From: Bacteroides_F sp964482605
GTDB lineage: Bacteria; Bacillota; Clostridia; Lachnospirales; Lachnospiraceae
Length of the DNA: 13,913 nt
NCBI GenBank assembly: GCA_964482605.1
Contig: CAYZYS010000054.1
Location: 1 to 13,913 of the forward strand
Direction: 5' to 3'
Shown: positions 1-6,608 of the stretch, one piece after another
How positions within the stretch are numbered: the first letter of the stretch is position 1
Layout: every line of letters starts with the position of its first letter
Notes under the pieces: model-generated
Seen by the model: the letters and a program-made list of their open reading frames with translations, nothing else
Told to the model about the DNA's origin: nothing
Database searches by the model: none
Position numbers and translations under genes: made by a program

Positions 1-813
1 AGCGGAGTGCATGAAGCAGCGGATGGTGAGCAGGATGTGAATGGGGTGCGGGAATCGGCGGGTGCGCTTCCTCCGTACATTTATGAGTATGCCACCACAA
101 TGAAGGGGAAAATGTCTGTCTCTGAAATAAAGCAGGCGGAGCATGGGGACATCCAGGAGGATAATCTGTATGAGGAGCGCGTACAGTGGGCAATGCCTGA
201 GACAATGGGGGATGCTTATGACCCCGTGATACCGCAGTTTATCAATGACAGGCAGCCGGTGCTTCCAACACAGAGGGGTACTGCGTTTCACAGGGTCATG
301 GAGTGCCTTGATTATGCAAGGGTTGAAACCATGGGGCAGTTGGGTGAACAGATGGATGAAATGGAGCGAAAGGGGCTGATTAACGAAAAACAGCGAATGT
401 TAGTTGATGTGGAGAAAATATGGCATTTCTGTGAGTCAGACCTTGGCAGGCGTGTCAAGGCGGCATATCAAAAGGAACAGGTGTACAGGGAGCGCCCCTT
501 TGTCATGGGAATCAAGGCGTCCGAGCTTAAGCAGTACAGGCAGCTGCTGGAAGCCGGAAGTGTAACCGCAGGGCAGCTTGATGGCGAGCAGATATTGATA
601 CAGGGTGTGATTGACCTTTATTTTGTGGAGAATGGGCACATCATACTGGTGGATTATAAGACTGACAGGGTGGACAGGCTTGATGCATTGGCTGACAGGT
701 ACAGGGTGCAGCTTGAGTACTATGCCAATGCCCTGAACAGGGTGTCGCAGCTTGAGGTGCAGGAGAAGCTGATATACTCATTTTGCTTGGATGACGTGCT
801 GGCGGTGGAATGA
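1..813 (+). CDS. addA: AddA C-terminal part (ATP-dependent helicase/nuclease subunit A), 5' truncated by window edge
   Basis: This is the C-terminal end of the AddA subunit of the AddAB helicase-nuclease, which processes double-strand DNA ends for recombinational repair in Firmicutes. The frame is open from the first base, so the visible 270 codons are only the tail of a protein usually over 1,100 residues long. The family nuclease motifs are present in order: GTAFHRV (His near base 290), a GVIDLYF stretch (Asp near 614), VDYKTD (Asp and Lys near 653-660) and VQLEYY (Gln near 710). These match the metal-binding and catalytic pattern of the RecB-like nuclease fold. The KMSVSEIKQ segment before the nuclease domain is also typical of AddA. 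No iron-sulphur cysteine cluster is seen, which fits AddA rather than AddB. The ATG/GTG codons near the left edge are internal. The gene ends at a TGA 34 bases before a hairpin terminator. Confidence 0.9.
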   Translation, partial: SGVHEAADGEQDVNGVRESAGALPPYIYEYATTMKGKMSVSEIKQAEHGDIQEDNLYEERVQWAMPETMGDAYDPVIPQFINDRQPVLPTQRGTAFHRVMECLDYARVETMGQLGEQMDEMERKGLINEKQRMLVDVEKIWHFCESDLGRRVKAAYQKEQVYRERPFVMGIKASELKQYRQLLEAGSVTAGQLDGEQILIQGVIDLYFVENGHIILVDYKTDRVDRLDALADRYRVQLEYYANALNRVSQLEVQEKLIYSFCLDDVLAVE

Positions 814-847
814 ATGCCATTACGGCGCTTGTGGGAATCAAAAAGAA

Positions 848-900
848 AATCAAGGGATATTCCAATTCTATTGCTTAGGAATATCCTTTGATTGTTTTTT
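848..900. terminator. Bidirectional hairpin between addA and the convergent XRE gene
   Basis: Bases 848-863 pair with 878-893 as a 16-bp stem with one G-T wobble and a 14-base loop. On the + strand it is followed by six T (895-900), a good factor-independent terminator for addA. On the - strand the stem runs into a T-rich stretch (complement of the A-rich 841-849), so it may also end the XRE transcript. The right arm lies inside the last codons of the XRE gene. Confidence 0.8.
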
Positions 901-1122
901 GTGTGGTGGGGCTGGAACGTCTGTCAATCCACCTATATAATCCAAAGAAACATCATAAAATTTAGCCAATGTAACAGCCAGTTCAAATGGCAGTTCCCTC
1001 TTGCCGGTTTCATAGTTATGGTAAGTTGTTCGTTGCATGTGTAAAATGTCTGCAAGCTTCCTTATGGACAAATCCTTATCCTCTCGCAAGTCCCTCAAAC
1101 GTGGATAATATCCCATAAACAT
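868..1122 (-). CDS. XRE-family helix-turn-helix transcriptional regulator
   Basis: This small cytoplasmic DNA-binding protein of 84 residues has a single Cro/C1-type HTH domain over roughly residues 8-65. It starts with the common LRDLREDKDLS pattern, then the HTH helices (IRKLADILHM and QRTTYHNYETGKRE) and closes with the typical FYDVSLDYIGGLTD segment. The last 15 residues are a polar, lysine-rich tail. Two starts are possible, ATG at 1122 and ATG at 1116. Two tandem copies of CCCCTAT (1123-1136, giving AGGGG on the coding strand) supply a plausible ribosome binding site for either. The gene is divergent from the repeat lipoprotein gene. The 117 bases between them carry a strong promoter for that gene and two similar palindromes. 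I infer that this protein binds them and represses the divergent operon, perhaps also itself. No catalytic or ligand-binding domain is present, so how its activity is modulated cannot be told. Confidence 0.85.
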   Translation of the reverse strand: MFMGYYPRLRDLREDKDLSIRKLADILHMQRTTYHNYETGKRELPFELAVTLAKFYDVSLDYIGGLTDVPAPPHKKQSKDIPKQ

Positions 1123-1154
1123 CCCCTATCCCCTATCCCAATGCAATTCATTCC

Positions 1155-1183
1155 TTGACAGTGTACAACATATGATGTACAAT
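1155..1183 (+). promoter_or_regulatory. Sigma-A promoter of the repeat lipoprotein gene
   Basis: TTGACA at 1155-1160 and TACAAT at 1178-1183 are separated by 17 bases, a near-consensus vegetative promoter. The start of transcription would fall near 1190. This gives a leader of about 50 bases before the ATG at 1240. A palindrome occupies the spacer and part of the -10 box, so the promoter is probably strong but repressible. Confidence 0.8.
1162..1181. promoter_or_regulatory. Near-palindromic operator O1, overlapping the promoter spacer and -10
   Basis: The 20-base site TGTACAACATATGATGTACA is a palindrome with a single mismatched pair (the A at positions 7 and 14). It overlaps the -10 element of the lipoprotein promoter, so a protein bound here would block RNA polymerase. 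It closely resembles the second site at 1193-1212. Binding by the divergent XRE protein is inference. Confidence 0.65.
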
Positions 1184-1192
1184 AATTCAAAA

Positions 1193-1212
1193 TGTCCGTC
1201 ATATGATGGACA
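1193..1212. promoter_or_regulatory. Near-palindromic operator O2, just after the predicted transcription start
   Basis: The 20-base site TGTCCGTCATATGATGGACA is a palindrome with one mismatched pair. It shares the CATATG core and TGT...ACA ends with the site at 1162-1181. The two centres are 31 bases apart, about three helical turns, so dimers bound at both would lie on the same DNA face. Confidence 0.6.
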
Positions 1213-1239
1213 AAAGATAAAAATGAGGAGGAGAGCATT

Positions 1240-1647
1240 ATGAGAAGGATTATGGTTGCAACCATATTGTGTGGGGTGCTTCTGGGAATGACGGCATGTG
1301 GCAACGCATCTGCGGAATCCGTAGGTGAGGAAGTGGGGACAGCGGCTGTTGTTGAAATGACAGAAATAGGAGAGGATGCAGAAGAAGTCGCAAAAGTTGC
1401 AGAAGAAGCTGCGAAGAAAGCTGAGCAAGAAGCCGTAAAGAAGGCAGAGGAAGAAGCTGTAAAGAAGGTACAGGAAGAAGCTGCGAAGAAGGCAGAGGAA
1501 GAAGCTGCAAATAAAGTGCAGGAAGAAGCTGCAAAGAAGGCAGAGCAAGAAGCCGTAAAGAAAGCAGAGCAAGCCGCTGCAAAAGAAGCTGAAGCAGTAC
1601 GTGCCGCTTTATATGGACAGGCTGGAACGGAAATCAACCTGGAATAA
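1240..1647 (+). CDS. Lipoprotein with octapeptide-repeat charged helix
   Basis: This predicted lipoprotein has 135 residues and no recognised functional family. Residues 1-19 form a lipoprotein signal peptide (MRR, hydrophobic core, LGMTAC) with the lipidated cysteine at 20. After an acidic spacer, residues 53-116 are eight head-to-tail copies of an eight-residue unit of the form AEQEAVKK / AEEEAVKK / VQEEAAKK. Spacing of Glu and Lys four residues apart favours a long, stable, single charged helix rather than a coiled coil, because the eight-residue period does not match heptads. The tail is LYGQAGTEINLE. ATG at 1240 follows AGGAGG (1226-1231) at a spacing of 8. The next gene, the deacetylase, starts 65 bases downstream with no terminator between, so the two are probably co-transcribed. 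A rigid spacer from the membrane into the cell wall is a reasonable guess, not shown. The opposite strand has long open frames here only because of the repeat composition. Confidence 0.75.
   Translation: MRRIMVATILCGVLLGMTACGNASAESVGEEVGTAAVVEMTEIGEDAEEVAKVAEEAAKKAEQEAVKKAEEEAVKKVQEEAAKKAEEEAANKVQEEAAKKAEQEAVKKAEQAAAKEAEAVRAALYGQAGTEINLE
1396..1587 (+). repeat. Eight tandem 24-bp units encoding an Ala/Glu/Lys octapeptide
   Basis: Units run in frame with period 24. Units 3-4 (1444-1491) and 5-6 (1492-1539) form a 48-bp higher-order repeat with about 43 of 48 bases identical by eye. Units 2 (1420-1443) and 7 (1540-1563) are nearly identical in DNA (22 of 24). This implies recent expansion by slippage or recombination rather than only protein-level selection. 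Confidence 0.85.
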
Positions 1648-1712
1648 ATGTCCTCAATATTTCATACAATCCTACAAAAGCCTTGATGGGGGCAATTGTG
1701 GAGAAAATATCA

Positions 1713-2480
1713 ATGAAGGTGAAGGTGGCATGGCTGGTTATTGCAGCCGTGTCACTTATCCTTAAGGGGATATCGGTGGGAATGGAAGGAAAAGCCCTAT
1801 ATGGTGTGGAAAGCATAAGTGTGTCCGCATCAGCTAAGGAGCTGCCAATCTACTGCGTGGACACTGCGGAAAAAAAGGTTGCGCTGTCCTTTGACGCTGC
1901 CTGGGGGGCTGAGGATACCATTGAGATACTGGATATCCTTGACAAATATAATGTAAAGGTGACATTTTTCATGACGGGCGGGTGGGTGAAGGATTTTCCT
2001 GACATGGTGAAGGAGATATACGCAAGGGGTCATGACCTTGGAAACCATAGTGAAAACCACAAGGAGATGAGCAAGCTGTCTGACGCAGAGAACAGGCAGG
2101 AGCTGCAGAAGGTCCATGATTCGGTAAGGGAGCTGACGGGTTATGAAATGTTCCTGTTCCGCCCTCCATATGGTGATTACGATTCGGAGCTTATCAAGAC
2201 GGTAAAGGACATGGGCTATTATGCAATTCAATGGTCTATTGACAGCCTGGATTGGAAGGACTATGGCAGGGAATCGATTATCAGCCGTGTGGTGGAGAGC
2301 AAGTACCTTGACAACGGTGCAATCATACTGTGCCACAACGGAGCAAAATATACAGCATCGGCACTGGAGGATTTGATTGTGGGCGTGCAGCAGAAGGGCT
2401 ATGAGTTTGTGAAAATCTCGGATTTGATAATCAGGGAGAATTACCATATGGATGTGACGGGAAAGCAGATAGCGGATTGA
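1713..2480 (+). CDS. Membrane-anchored polysaccharide deacetylase (NodB domain, CE4)
   Basis: This is a predicted extracytoplasmic, metal-dependent N-deacetylase of the CE4/NodB family, which acts on peptidoglycan or a related glycan. From ATG at 1713 it has 255 residues. Residues 1-25 are a signal anchor and the NodB domain spans about 55-245. Motifs seen are SFDAAWG (Asp61 as predicted catalytic base), HSENH (metal ligands His112 and His116), RPPYG (150-154), a W-S-I-D-S-L-D stretch near 174-180, and ILCHNG (His208). The second Asp of the usual FDD motif is Ala62, as in clostridial FDAAWG and PdaB-like members. The ATG at 1713 is chosen because GGAG lies 9 bases upstream. In-frame TTG at 1683 and ATG at 1686 would extend the protein by 9-10 residues but lack a good binding site. 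The gene follows the repeat lipoprotein, probably in one operon controlled by the upstream palindromes. The substrate cannot be told from sequence. Confidence 0.88.
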   Translation: MKVKVAWLVIAAVSLILKGISVGMEGKALYGVESISVSASAKELPIYCVDTAEKKVALSFDAAWGAEDTIEILDILDKYNVKVTFFMTGGWVKDFPDMVKEIYARGHDLGNHSENHKEMSKLSDAENRQELQKVHDSVRELTGYEMFLFRPPYGDYDSELIKTVKDMGYYAIQWSIDSLDWKDYGRESIISRVVESKYLDNGAIILCHNGAKYTASALEDLIVGVQQKGYEFVKISDLIIRENYHMDVTGKQIAD

Positions 2481-2504
2481 TAAAGATATGCTTTTCATAA
2501 GATT

Positions 2505-2538
2505 AGAGGCTTTAAGCATGGAACTTAAAGCCTCTTTT
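2505..2538 (+). terminator. Factor-independent terminator after the deacetylase gene
   Basis: A perfect 12-bp stem, AGAGGCTTTAAG (2505-2516) with CTTAAAGCCTCT (2524-2535), has a 7-base loop and is followed by TTTT (2535-2538). It ends the + strand operon. It also lies 40 bases past the stop of the convergent kinase gene, but the - strand side has no T run, so it would be a weaker terminator in that direction. Confidence 0.8.
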
Positions 2539-2575
2539 GCATATATTAATTTGCATATGTTCGCATGTTATTTTG

Positions 2576-5095
2576 TCATGACGTAATCTTGACTATGGTA
2601 TCCATCAGCTTGTCCACGTCAATCGGCTTCGCAATGTGGTCATTCATGCCAACCTCAAGGGACTTCTCCCTATCCTCCTCAAATGCATTGGCGGAGAGGG
2701 CAATTATTGGGATGTTGGCCAAATCCTTGTCCTCAAGGGAACGGATGATGCGTGTGGCGGCGTATCCGTCCATGATTGGCATTTGGATGTCCATCAGCAC
2801 CAGGTCGTAATAGCCGGCGCCCTTTTCCATAATCTTATCCACCGCGATTTTGCCGTTTTCGGCTTCGTCCACTGATAAGCCCATGTCGCTCAATAGCTCT
2901 GTTGCAATCTCGCGGTTGAACTCATTGTCCTCTGCCAGCAGTACACGCTTGCCGGACAGGTCGATTTTCTTGTCTTCGGATTGTTCAGGTGCCTGGATGT
3001 ATCCACACGCCTTTGCAAGTACTGCACGCAGGTCAGACGGGAACAGTGGCTTGCTGACGAAGTCGGTTACTCCTGCCGCCCTTGCCTCCTCCTCAATGTC
3101 GCTCCAGTCATATGCCGTCAGGATTATGATTGGTGCGTCATTGCCGACCTCGCTTCTTATCCGCCGTGCAATTTCAATTCCGTTCATGTCAGGCATCTGC
3201 CAGTCGATGATGTACACCTCAAAGCGGTCACCAATGCGGATTGCCTCCTGGGTGCGGACAATTGCCTCCTTGCCCTGCGTACACCACTCTGAGCGCATTC
3301 CAATCTGGCGCAGCATTTGTGAAATGCTTTGGCAGGCGTTCATGTCGTCATCCACCACCAGCCCGCGCAAATCCTCAAGCTCGGCAATTTTCTCAAGCTC
3401 CTTGTGCTGTCCCTGGAACCTGAATTCAAATGTGACAACAAATTCAGTCCCTTGGTTTTCGGCGCTTTGGCAGGTGATTGTTCCGCCCATCATGTCCACA
3501 ATGTTCTTGGTGATTGTCATGCCAAGCCCGGTTCCCTGAATGCCGCTGACAGTGGAGGTTTTCTCACGCGTGAAGGGCTCAAAGACCGTCTTGACAAATT
3601 CCTCACTCATTCCGATTCCGTTGTCCTTGATGCGAAATTCATACGTGCCGTAGCCATTGTGGGTTTTGAGCTGCGTGATTCGCAAGGACACATAGCCGCC
3701 GCTTGGCGTATACTTGATGGCGTTGGATATTATGTTTAAAAGCACCTGGTTAAGCCTCAGCTTGTCGCAGTACACATTTTCGTCGGTTAAATCCACCGTG
3801 TCAATGAAGAAGTCCAACTGCTTGGCGTGGATGTCCGCCTGCACAATGTCCCTGAGGGCGTGGAGAATCTCTGAAAGACTTTCCTCCTTTTCATTGATGT
3901 TGACCTTGCCGCTTTCAATTCGGCTCATGTCCAGCACATCATTGATTAATGAGAGAAGGTGCCCGGAGGATTGCGTTATCTTTTGCAGGTAATCCAGCAG
4001 GCGGTCAGGGTTGTTCAGGTGCTTGGCTGCAAGTGCGGTATAGCCTATGATTGCGTTCATTGGGGTACGGATGTCATGTGACATGCTGTTCAGGAACGTG
4101 GACTTTGCGCGGTTGGCAGCCTGTGCCGCAGCCAGGGCGTTCTGCAGGGCGTATTCCTTTTGTGCCAGCTTTTTGTTGAACAGTAACAGTAAAAACAGGA
4201 TGACAACCATGATGATTATTATTACCACCAGTGATGATGTGCGCATGATGTCGTCAAGCTGGGCGCTTAGTGCCTCCTCCGGTATCAGGGAGATGAGCGT
4301 CCAGCCATTTCCGTGCTCAATGGCATCAAATGCGATAAGAAACGGCTCGCCGTCAAAGTTGGAGCGAATGACGCCGCTTTTGCCGTCGCCCAGGGCATCC
4401 TTGAAAAGCTCCATTGATTCCTGCGAGTTGCTGCCCGCCTCAATGACATCAAAAATGTTCATCAGGGTGCGGTTGCTGTGCTTGTCCTGCGCACGAACGA
4501 TTATCTCACCGGTCTCATCAATGATGTAGGAGTAGCCCTGTCCGTCGTAGAAGGACAGGGAGTAGCGTTCACCAAGTCCCGTGATGCTGATGTTCTTGCG
4601 GATTATGCCCTCCGCACCGTCCGTGAAATAAAAACGCTCATAATAGCCGATGTACTGTTTGCCGTCATATGGGCTGTAAAAAGGGCTTACCCAGCCTTTC
4701 GTGCCGTAGGAGCCTGTCTCGTCAAGCTGCGCCTCGCTGATGGGCTGCGGTTCCTGCTTTGCCGTGGTGTACACGTTGCCATGTTCGAGGTCGAAGATGA
4801 CAAGCTCCGTGTCCTCCTCCTTTGTGTAAATGAGGACGGTGTTCTTAATCTCCTCCACGTCATGTGAGGCAACATTGCTGAGGTAATTCGTCAGGTTTTG
4901 TACCGTCTTTTCCTCGCTGTCCATCTTGGATGCAAATGAGATTGCGCCCTGCTTGGTCAGTTCTAGGCTGTTCAGCGCCAGCGTGTCCCACATGGAGTTG
5001 CGCATGGCACGGACAAAGAGTATTGCGACAATTATCATGAGAAACAGGATTGCCACTGTGATGTAGCCAAACATAAAATGATTCTTTTTTTTCAT
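2576..5095 (-). CDS. Hybrid sensor histidine kinase with extracytoplasmic sensor and two receiver domains
   Basis: This membrane sensor kinase has 839 residues. Layout: TM1 about 9-29; an extracytoplasmic region about 30-285, probably double-Cache-like by its length and position; TM2 about 288-307; HisKA with phospho-acceptor His340 (MSHDIRTP); HATPase with N box (Asn454, Asn458), DNGIG (491-495) and GTGLGM (521-526). Receiver 1 starts near 577, with acidic residues 582-584, phospho-acceptor Asp631 and Lys682. Receiver 2 starts near 716, with Glu722/Asp723, Asp769 and Lys823. All residues needed for phosphotransfer are present. There is no HPt and no DNA-binding output domain, so phosphate must pass to a separate protein. 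ATG at 5095 follows GAGGA at a spacing of 6. The gene lies 24 bases after the solute-binding lipoprotein gene in the same direction, so the two form an operon and that protein may deliver the ligand. The two-receiver architecture is typical of complex clostridial hybrid kinases. Confidence 0.92.
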   Translation of the reverse strand: MKKKNHFMFGYITVAILFLMIIVAILFVRAMRNSMWDTLALNSLELTKQGAISFASKMDSEEKTVQNLTNYLSNVASHDVEEIKNTVLIYTKEEDTELVIFDLEHGNVYTTAKQEPQPISEAQLDETGSYGTKGWVSPFYSPYDGKQYIGYYERFYFTDGAEGIIRKNISITGLGERYSLSFYDGQGYSYIIDETGEIIVRAQDKHSNRTLMNIFDVIEAGSNSQESMELFKDALGDGKSGVIRSNFDGEPFLIAFDAIEHGNGWTLISLIPEEALSAQLDDIMRTSSLVVIIIIMVVILFLLLLFNKKLAQKEYALQNALAAAQAANRAKSTFLNSMSHDIRTPMNAIIGYTALAAKHLNNPDRLLDYLQKITQSSGHLLSLINDVLDMSRIESGKVNINEKEESLSEILHALRDIVQADIHAKQLDFFIDTVDLTDENVYCDKLRLNQVLLNIISNAIKYTPSGGYVSLRITQLKTHNGYGTYEFRIKDNGIGMSEEFVKTVFEPFTREKTSTVSGIQGTGLGMTITKNIVDMMGGTITCQSAENQGTEFVVTFEFRFQGQHKELEKIAELEDLRGLVVDDDMNACQSISQMLRQIGMRSEWCTQGKEAIVRTQEAIRIGDRFEVYIIDWQMPDMNGIEIARRIRSEVGNDAPIIILTAYDWSDIEEEARAAGVTDFVSKPLFPSDLRAVLAKACGYIQAPEQSEDKKIDLSGKRVLLAEDNEFNREIATELLSDMGLSVDEAENGKIAVDKIMEKGAGYYDLVLMDIQMPIMDGYAATRIIRSLEDKDLANIPIIALSANAFEEDREKSLEVGMNDHIAKPIDVDKLMDTIVKITS

Positions 5096-5119
5096 GGTGT
5101 TTCCTCATAAGTACCAAAA

Positions 5120-6409
5120 CTAGTCGTTCTTCAGCAGCTCTGCCATCTTAAGCTTTGCCTCCTCGGTTCCCATACCGGAGAGCATGAGCTTTCCAACTTC
5201 ATTTTCCGCATTGTCAAGCGGCAGCTCCAGCCTGTAATCCGAGCCGATTACGCTTTGTCCGTTGAACAGGTATTCCACGGAGGGCGAGATGGTGGTATCA
5301 CTTGGCGTGCGGCTGTCCTTAAGCGGTGTGTAGCTGCTCTGGGTATCGCAGTAGTCCTCGATTACGTCAGGCTGTGTGAAGTACTCCACGAAATCCTTGG
5401 CGATATCCACATTTTCCGCATGGGCGGCAACGCTTATGCAGGTGTCGACATTCATTACAAGCACGCTGCCGTTTTCCAGAATCGGGAATGGATGAATGCC
5501 ATATTCAAACTGCGTCCCAAGTGCTTTAAGACGCTGGCTTGCCCATCCGCCCGTAATCATGAATGGACGGTTCCCCTGTGCAAAGAGCTGCAGGTCATCC
5601 GAGGTGGAGGTGGTGTTCAGCGCCTCCTCCTTGTCAAACCAGCCACGGTCAAGCATTTCGCCAACCATGTCAATGCCATTGGAGAGGTAGTCCATAATGT
5701 CCACCTCACCAGAGTTGAACTTTTCAATCATTTGCTCCGGGTTATCCATCTGATAGACTGGATACAGGCTCTTTGCGGCAATCAGGCTGCGCCAGGTGGT
5801 GAAGTTGTTGCCTACGATTGGGACTATCCCCTTGCTCACAAATGTGTCACAGACCGTTGAAAACTCGCTCCAGTTGGTTGGTATTTCCAGTCCGTATTCC
5901 TTGAGCATGTCATAGTTGACATACAAACCAAAGGTTGAAATCTGTGTTGGCAGAAAGTACACCGAGCCATCGCTTTCGGTGAACTGTGAACGTGCGACGT
6001 CACTGAAATTGGATATCGTGGCGAGGTCGGAAAGGTCGCACAGCTTGCCTTCATCCTCCAGCCGCACGACATCATCATGGTGAACCATGACAATGTTGTC
6101 CATTGTGTCATTATCCGCACGGGTGTCAAAGACATCCCAATATTCGCTGGATTTAATTCCCTCGTAGGTGATGCTGACGTTTGGGTTTTCGGTCATGTAG
6201 CCCTGAAGTGCGGCTTCAATGGCGGTCATGTTCATGGCATCCGTCTTAAAGCCAAAAAAGGACAGTTGGACTTCCCCCGTATCCGTGCTGTTGGTTTTAT
6301 TATCTTCAATATAGACTGAGTTTTTGCCACTGATGATGTTCTGGCTGCATCCGGATAGCAGCGTCAGGCATAGGACGGCTGAAAAAATCGCCTTGGTGTG
6401 ATGTCTCAT
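5120..6409 (-). CDS. Extracellular solute-binding lipoprotein (ABC family 1, sugar-type)
   Basis: This is a lipid-anchored solute-binding protein of the MalE/UgpB-like family, which normally captures carbohydrates outside the cell. From ATG at 6409 it has 429 residues. Residues 1-20 are a lipoprotein signal ending in LLSG before Cys21. The mature part has family hallmarks: an LSFFGF first strand, an AIEAALQGYMTENPNV helix, a VYFLPTQISTFGLYVNYDML stretch followed by IPTNWSEF, and a late FMITGGWASQRL segment. ATG at 6409 is preferred over the in-frame ATG at 6433, because GGAGGA (6417-6422) lies 7-8 bases upstream and the signal peptide then has normal length. No ABC permease or ATPase gene is adjacent. 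The only partner is the hybrid kinase 24 bases downstream, so a role as a ligand-presenting sensor subunit is likely but inferred. An alternative is that it serves a transporter encoded elsewhere. Confidence 0.88.
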   Translation of the reverse strand: MRHHTKAIFSAVLCLTLLSGCSQNIISGKNSVYIEDNKTNSTDTGEVQLSFFGFKTDAMNMTAIEAALQGYMTENPNVSITYEGIKSSEYWDVFDTRADNDTMDNIVMVHHDDVVRLEDEGKLCDLSDLATISNFSDVARSQFTESDGSVYFLPTQISTFGLYVNYDMLKEYGLEIPTNWSEFSTVCDTFVSKGIVPIVGNNFTTWRSLIAAKSLYPVYQMDNPEQMIEKFNSGEVDIMDYLSNGIDMVGEMLDRGWFDKEEALNTTSTSDDLQLFAQGNRPFMITGGWASQRLKALGTQFEYGIHPFPILENGSVLVMNVDTCISVAAHAENVDIAKDFVEYFTQPDVIEDYCDTQSSYTPLKDSRTPSDTTISPSVEYLFNGQSVIGSDYRLELPLDNAENEVGKLMLSGMGTEEAKLKMAELLKND

Positions 6410-6464
6410 GTGTATTTCCTCCAATCTTTTCATCCTTGGTATGTTGTGGGTTCACTTGTTTTTC

Positions 6465-6470
6465 ATTATA
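6465..6470 (-). promoter_or_regulatory. Candidate -10 element for the solute-binding protein/kinase operon
   Basis: Read on the - strand this is a perfect TATAAT, about 55 bases upstream of the ATG at 6409. No convincing -35 lies 16-18 bases upstream (the sequence there is about TCGCAA), so the promoter may need an activator. This is a tentative call. Confidence 0.35.
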
Positions 6471-6523
6471 CAATCTATTGGTGGAAATTGCGAGAAAAAC
6501 ATGAAAATTTTAATGCTGAAATA

Positions 6524-6553
6524 TTTACATATGCGTGCAATGATTGGTATACT
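6524..6553 (+). promoter_or_regulatory. Candidate extended -10 promoter of the HPt-containing hybrid kinase
   Basis: TTTACA (6524-6529) lies 18 bases from TATACT (6548-6553), and the -10 is preceded by TGG, forming an extended TGn element. Transcription would start near 6560, leaving a leader of about 50 bases before ATG 6609. It sits in the 199-base divergent region shared with the solute-binding protein gene. Confidence 0.5.
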
Positions 6554-6608
6554 TGGATTGTTGCATAACAGTGGGAAGATATGTCTTTTAAGATACATAG
6601 GTGATGTC

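Noticed and set aside
1095..1637. Long Ser/Ala/Phe- and Leu-rich open frames on the - strand opposite the lipoprotein
   Set aside because: They are complement artefacts of the GAA/GCA/AAG repeats. They have no ribosome binding site and no family resemblance.
1683..1712. TTG 1683 or ATG 1686 as the deacetylase start
   Set aside because: Neither has a clear ribosome binding site. ATG 1713 has GGAG at a good spacing and yields a normal signal anchor.
6408..6608. N-terminal extension of the second kinase back to ATG 6408
   Set aside because: The extension is not family-like, overlaps the divergent gene start and its promoter region, and the candidate promoter at 6524-6553 would start inside it.
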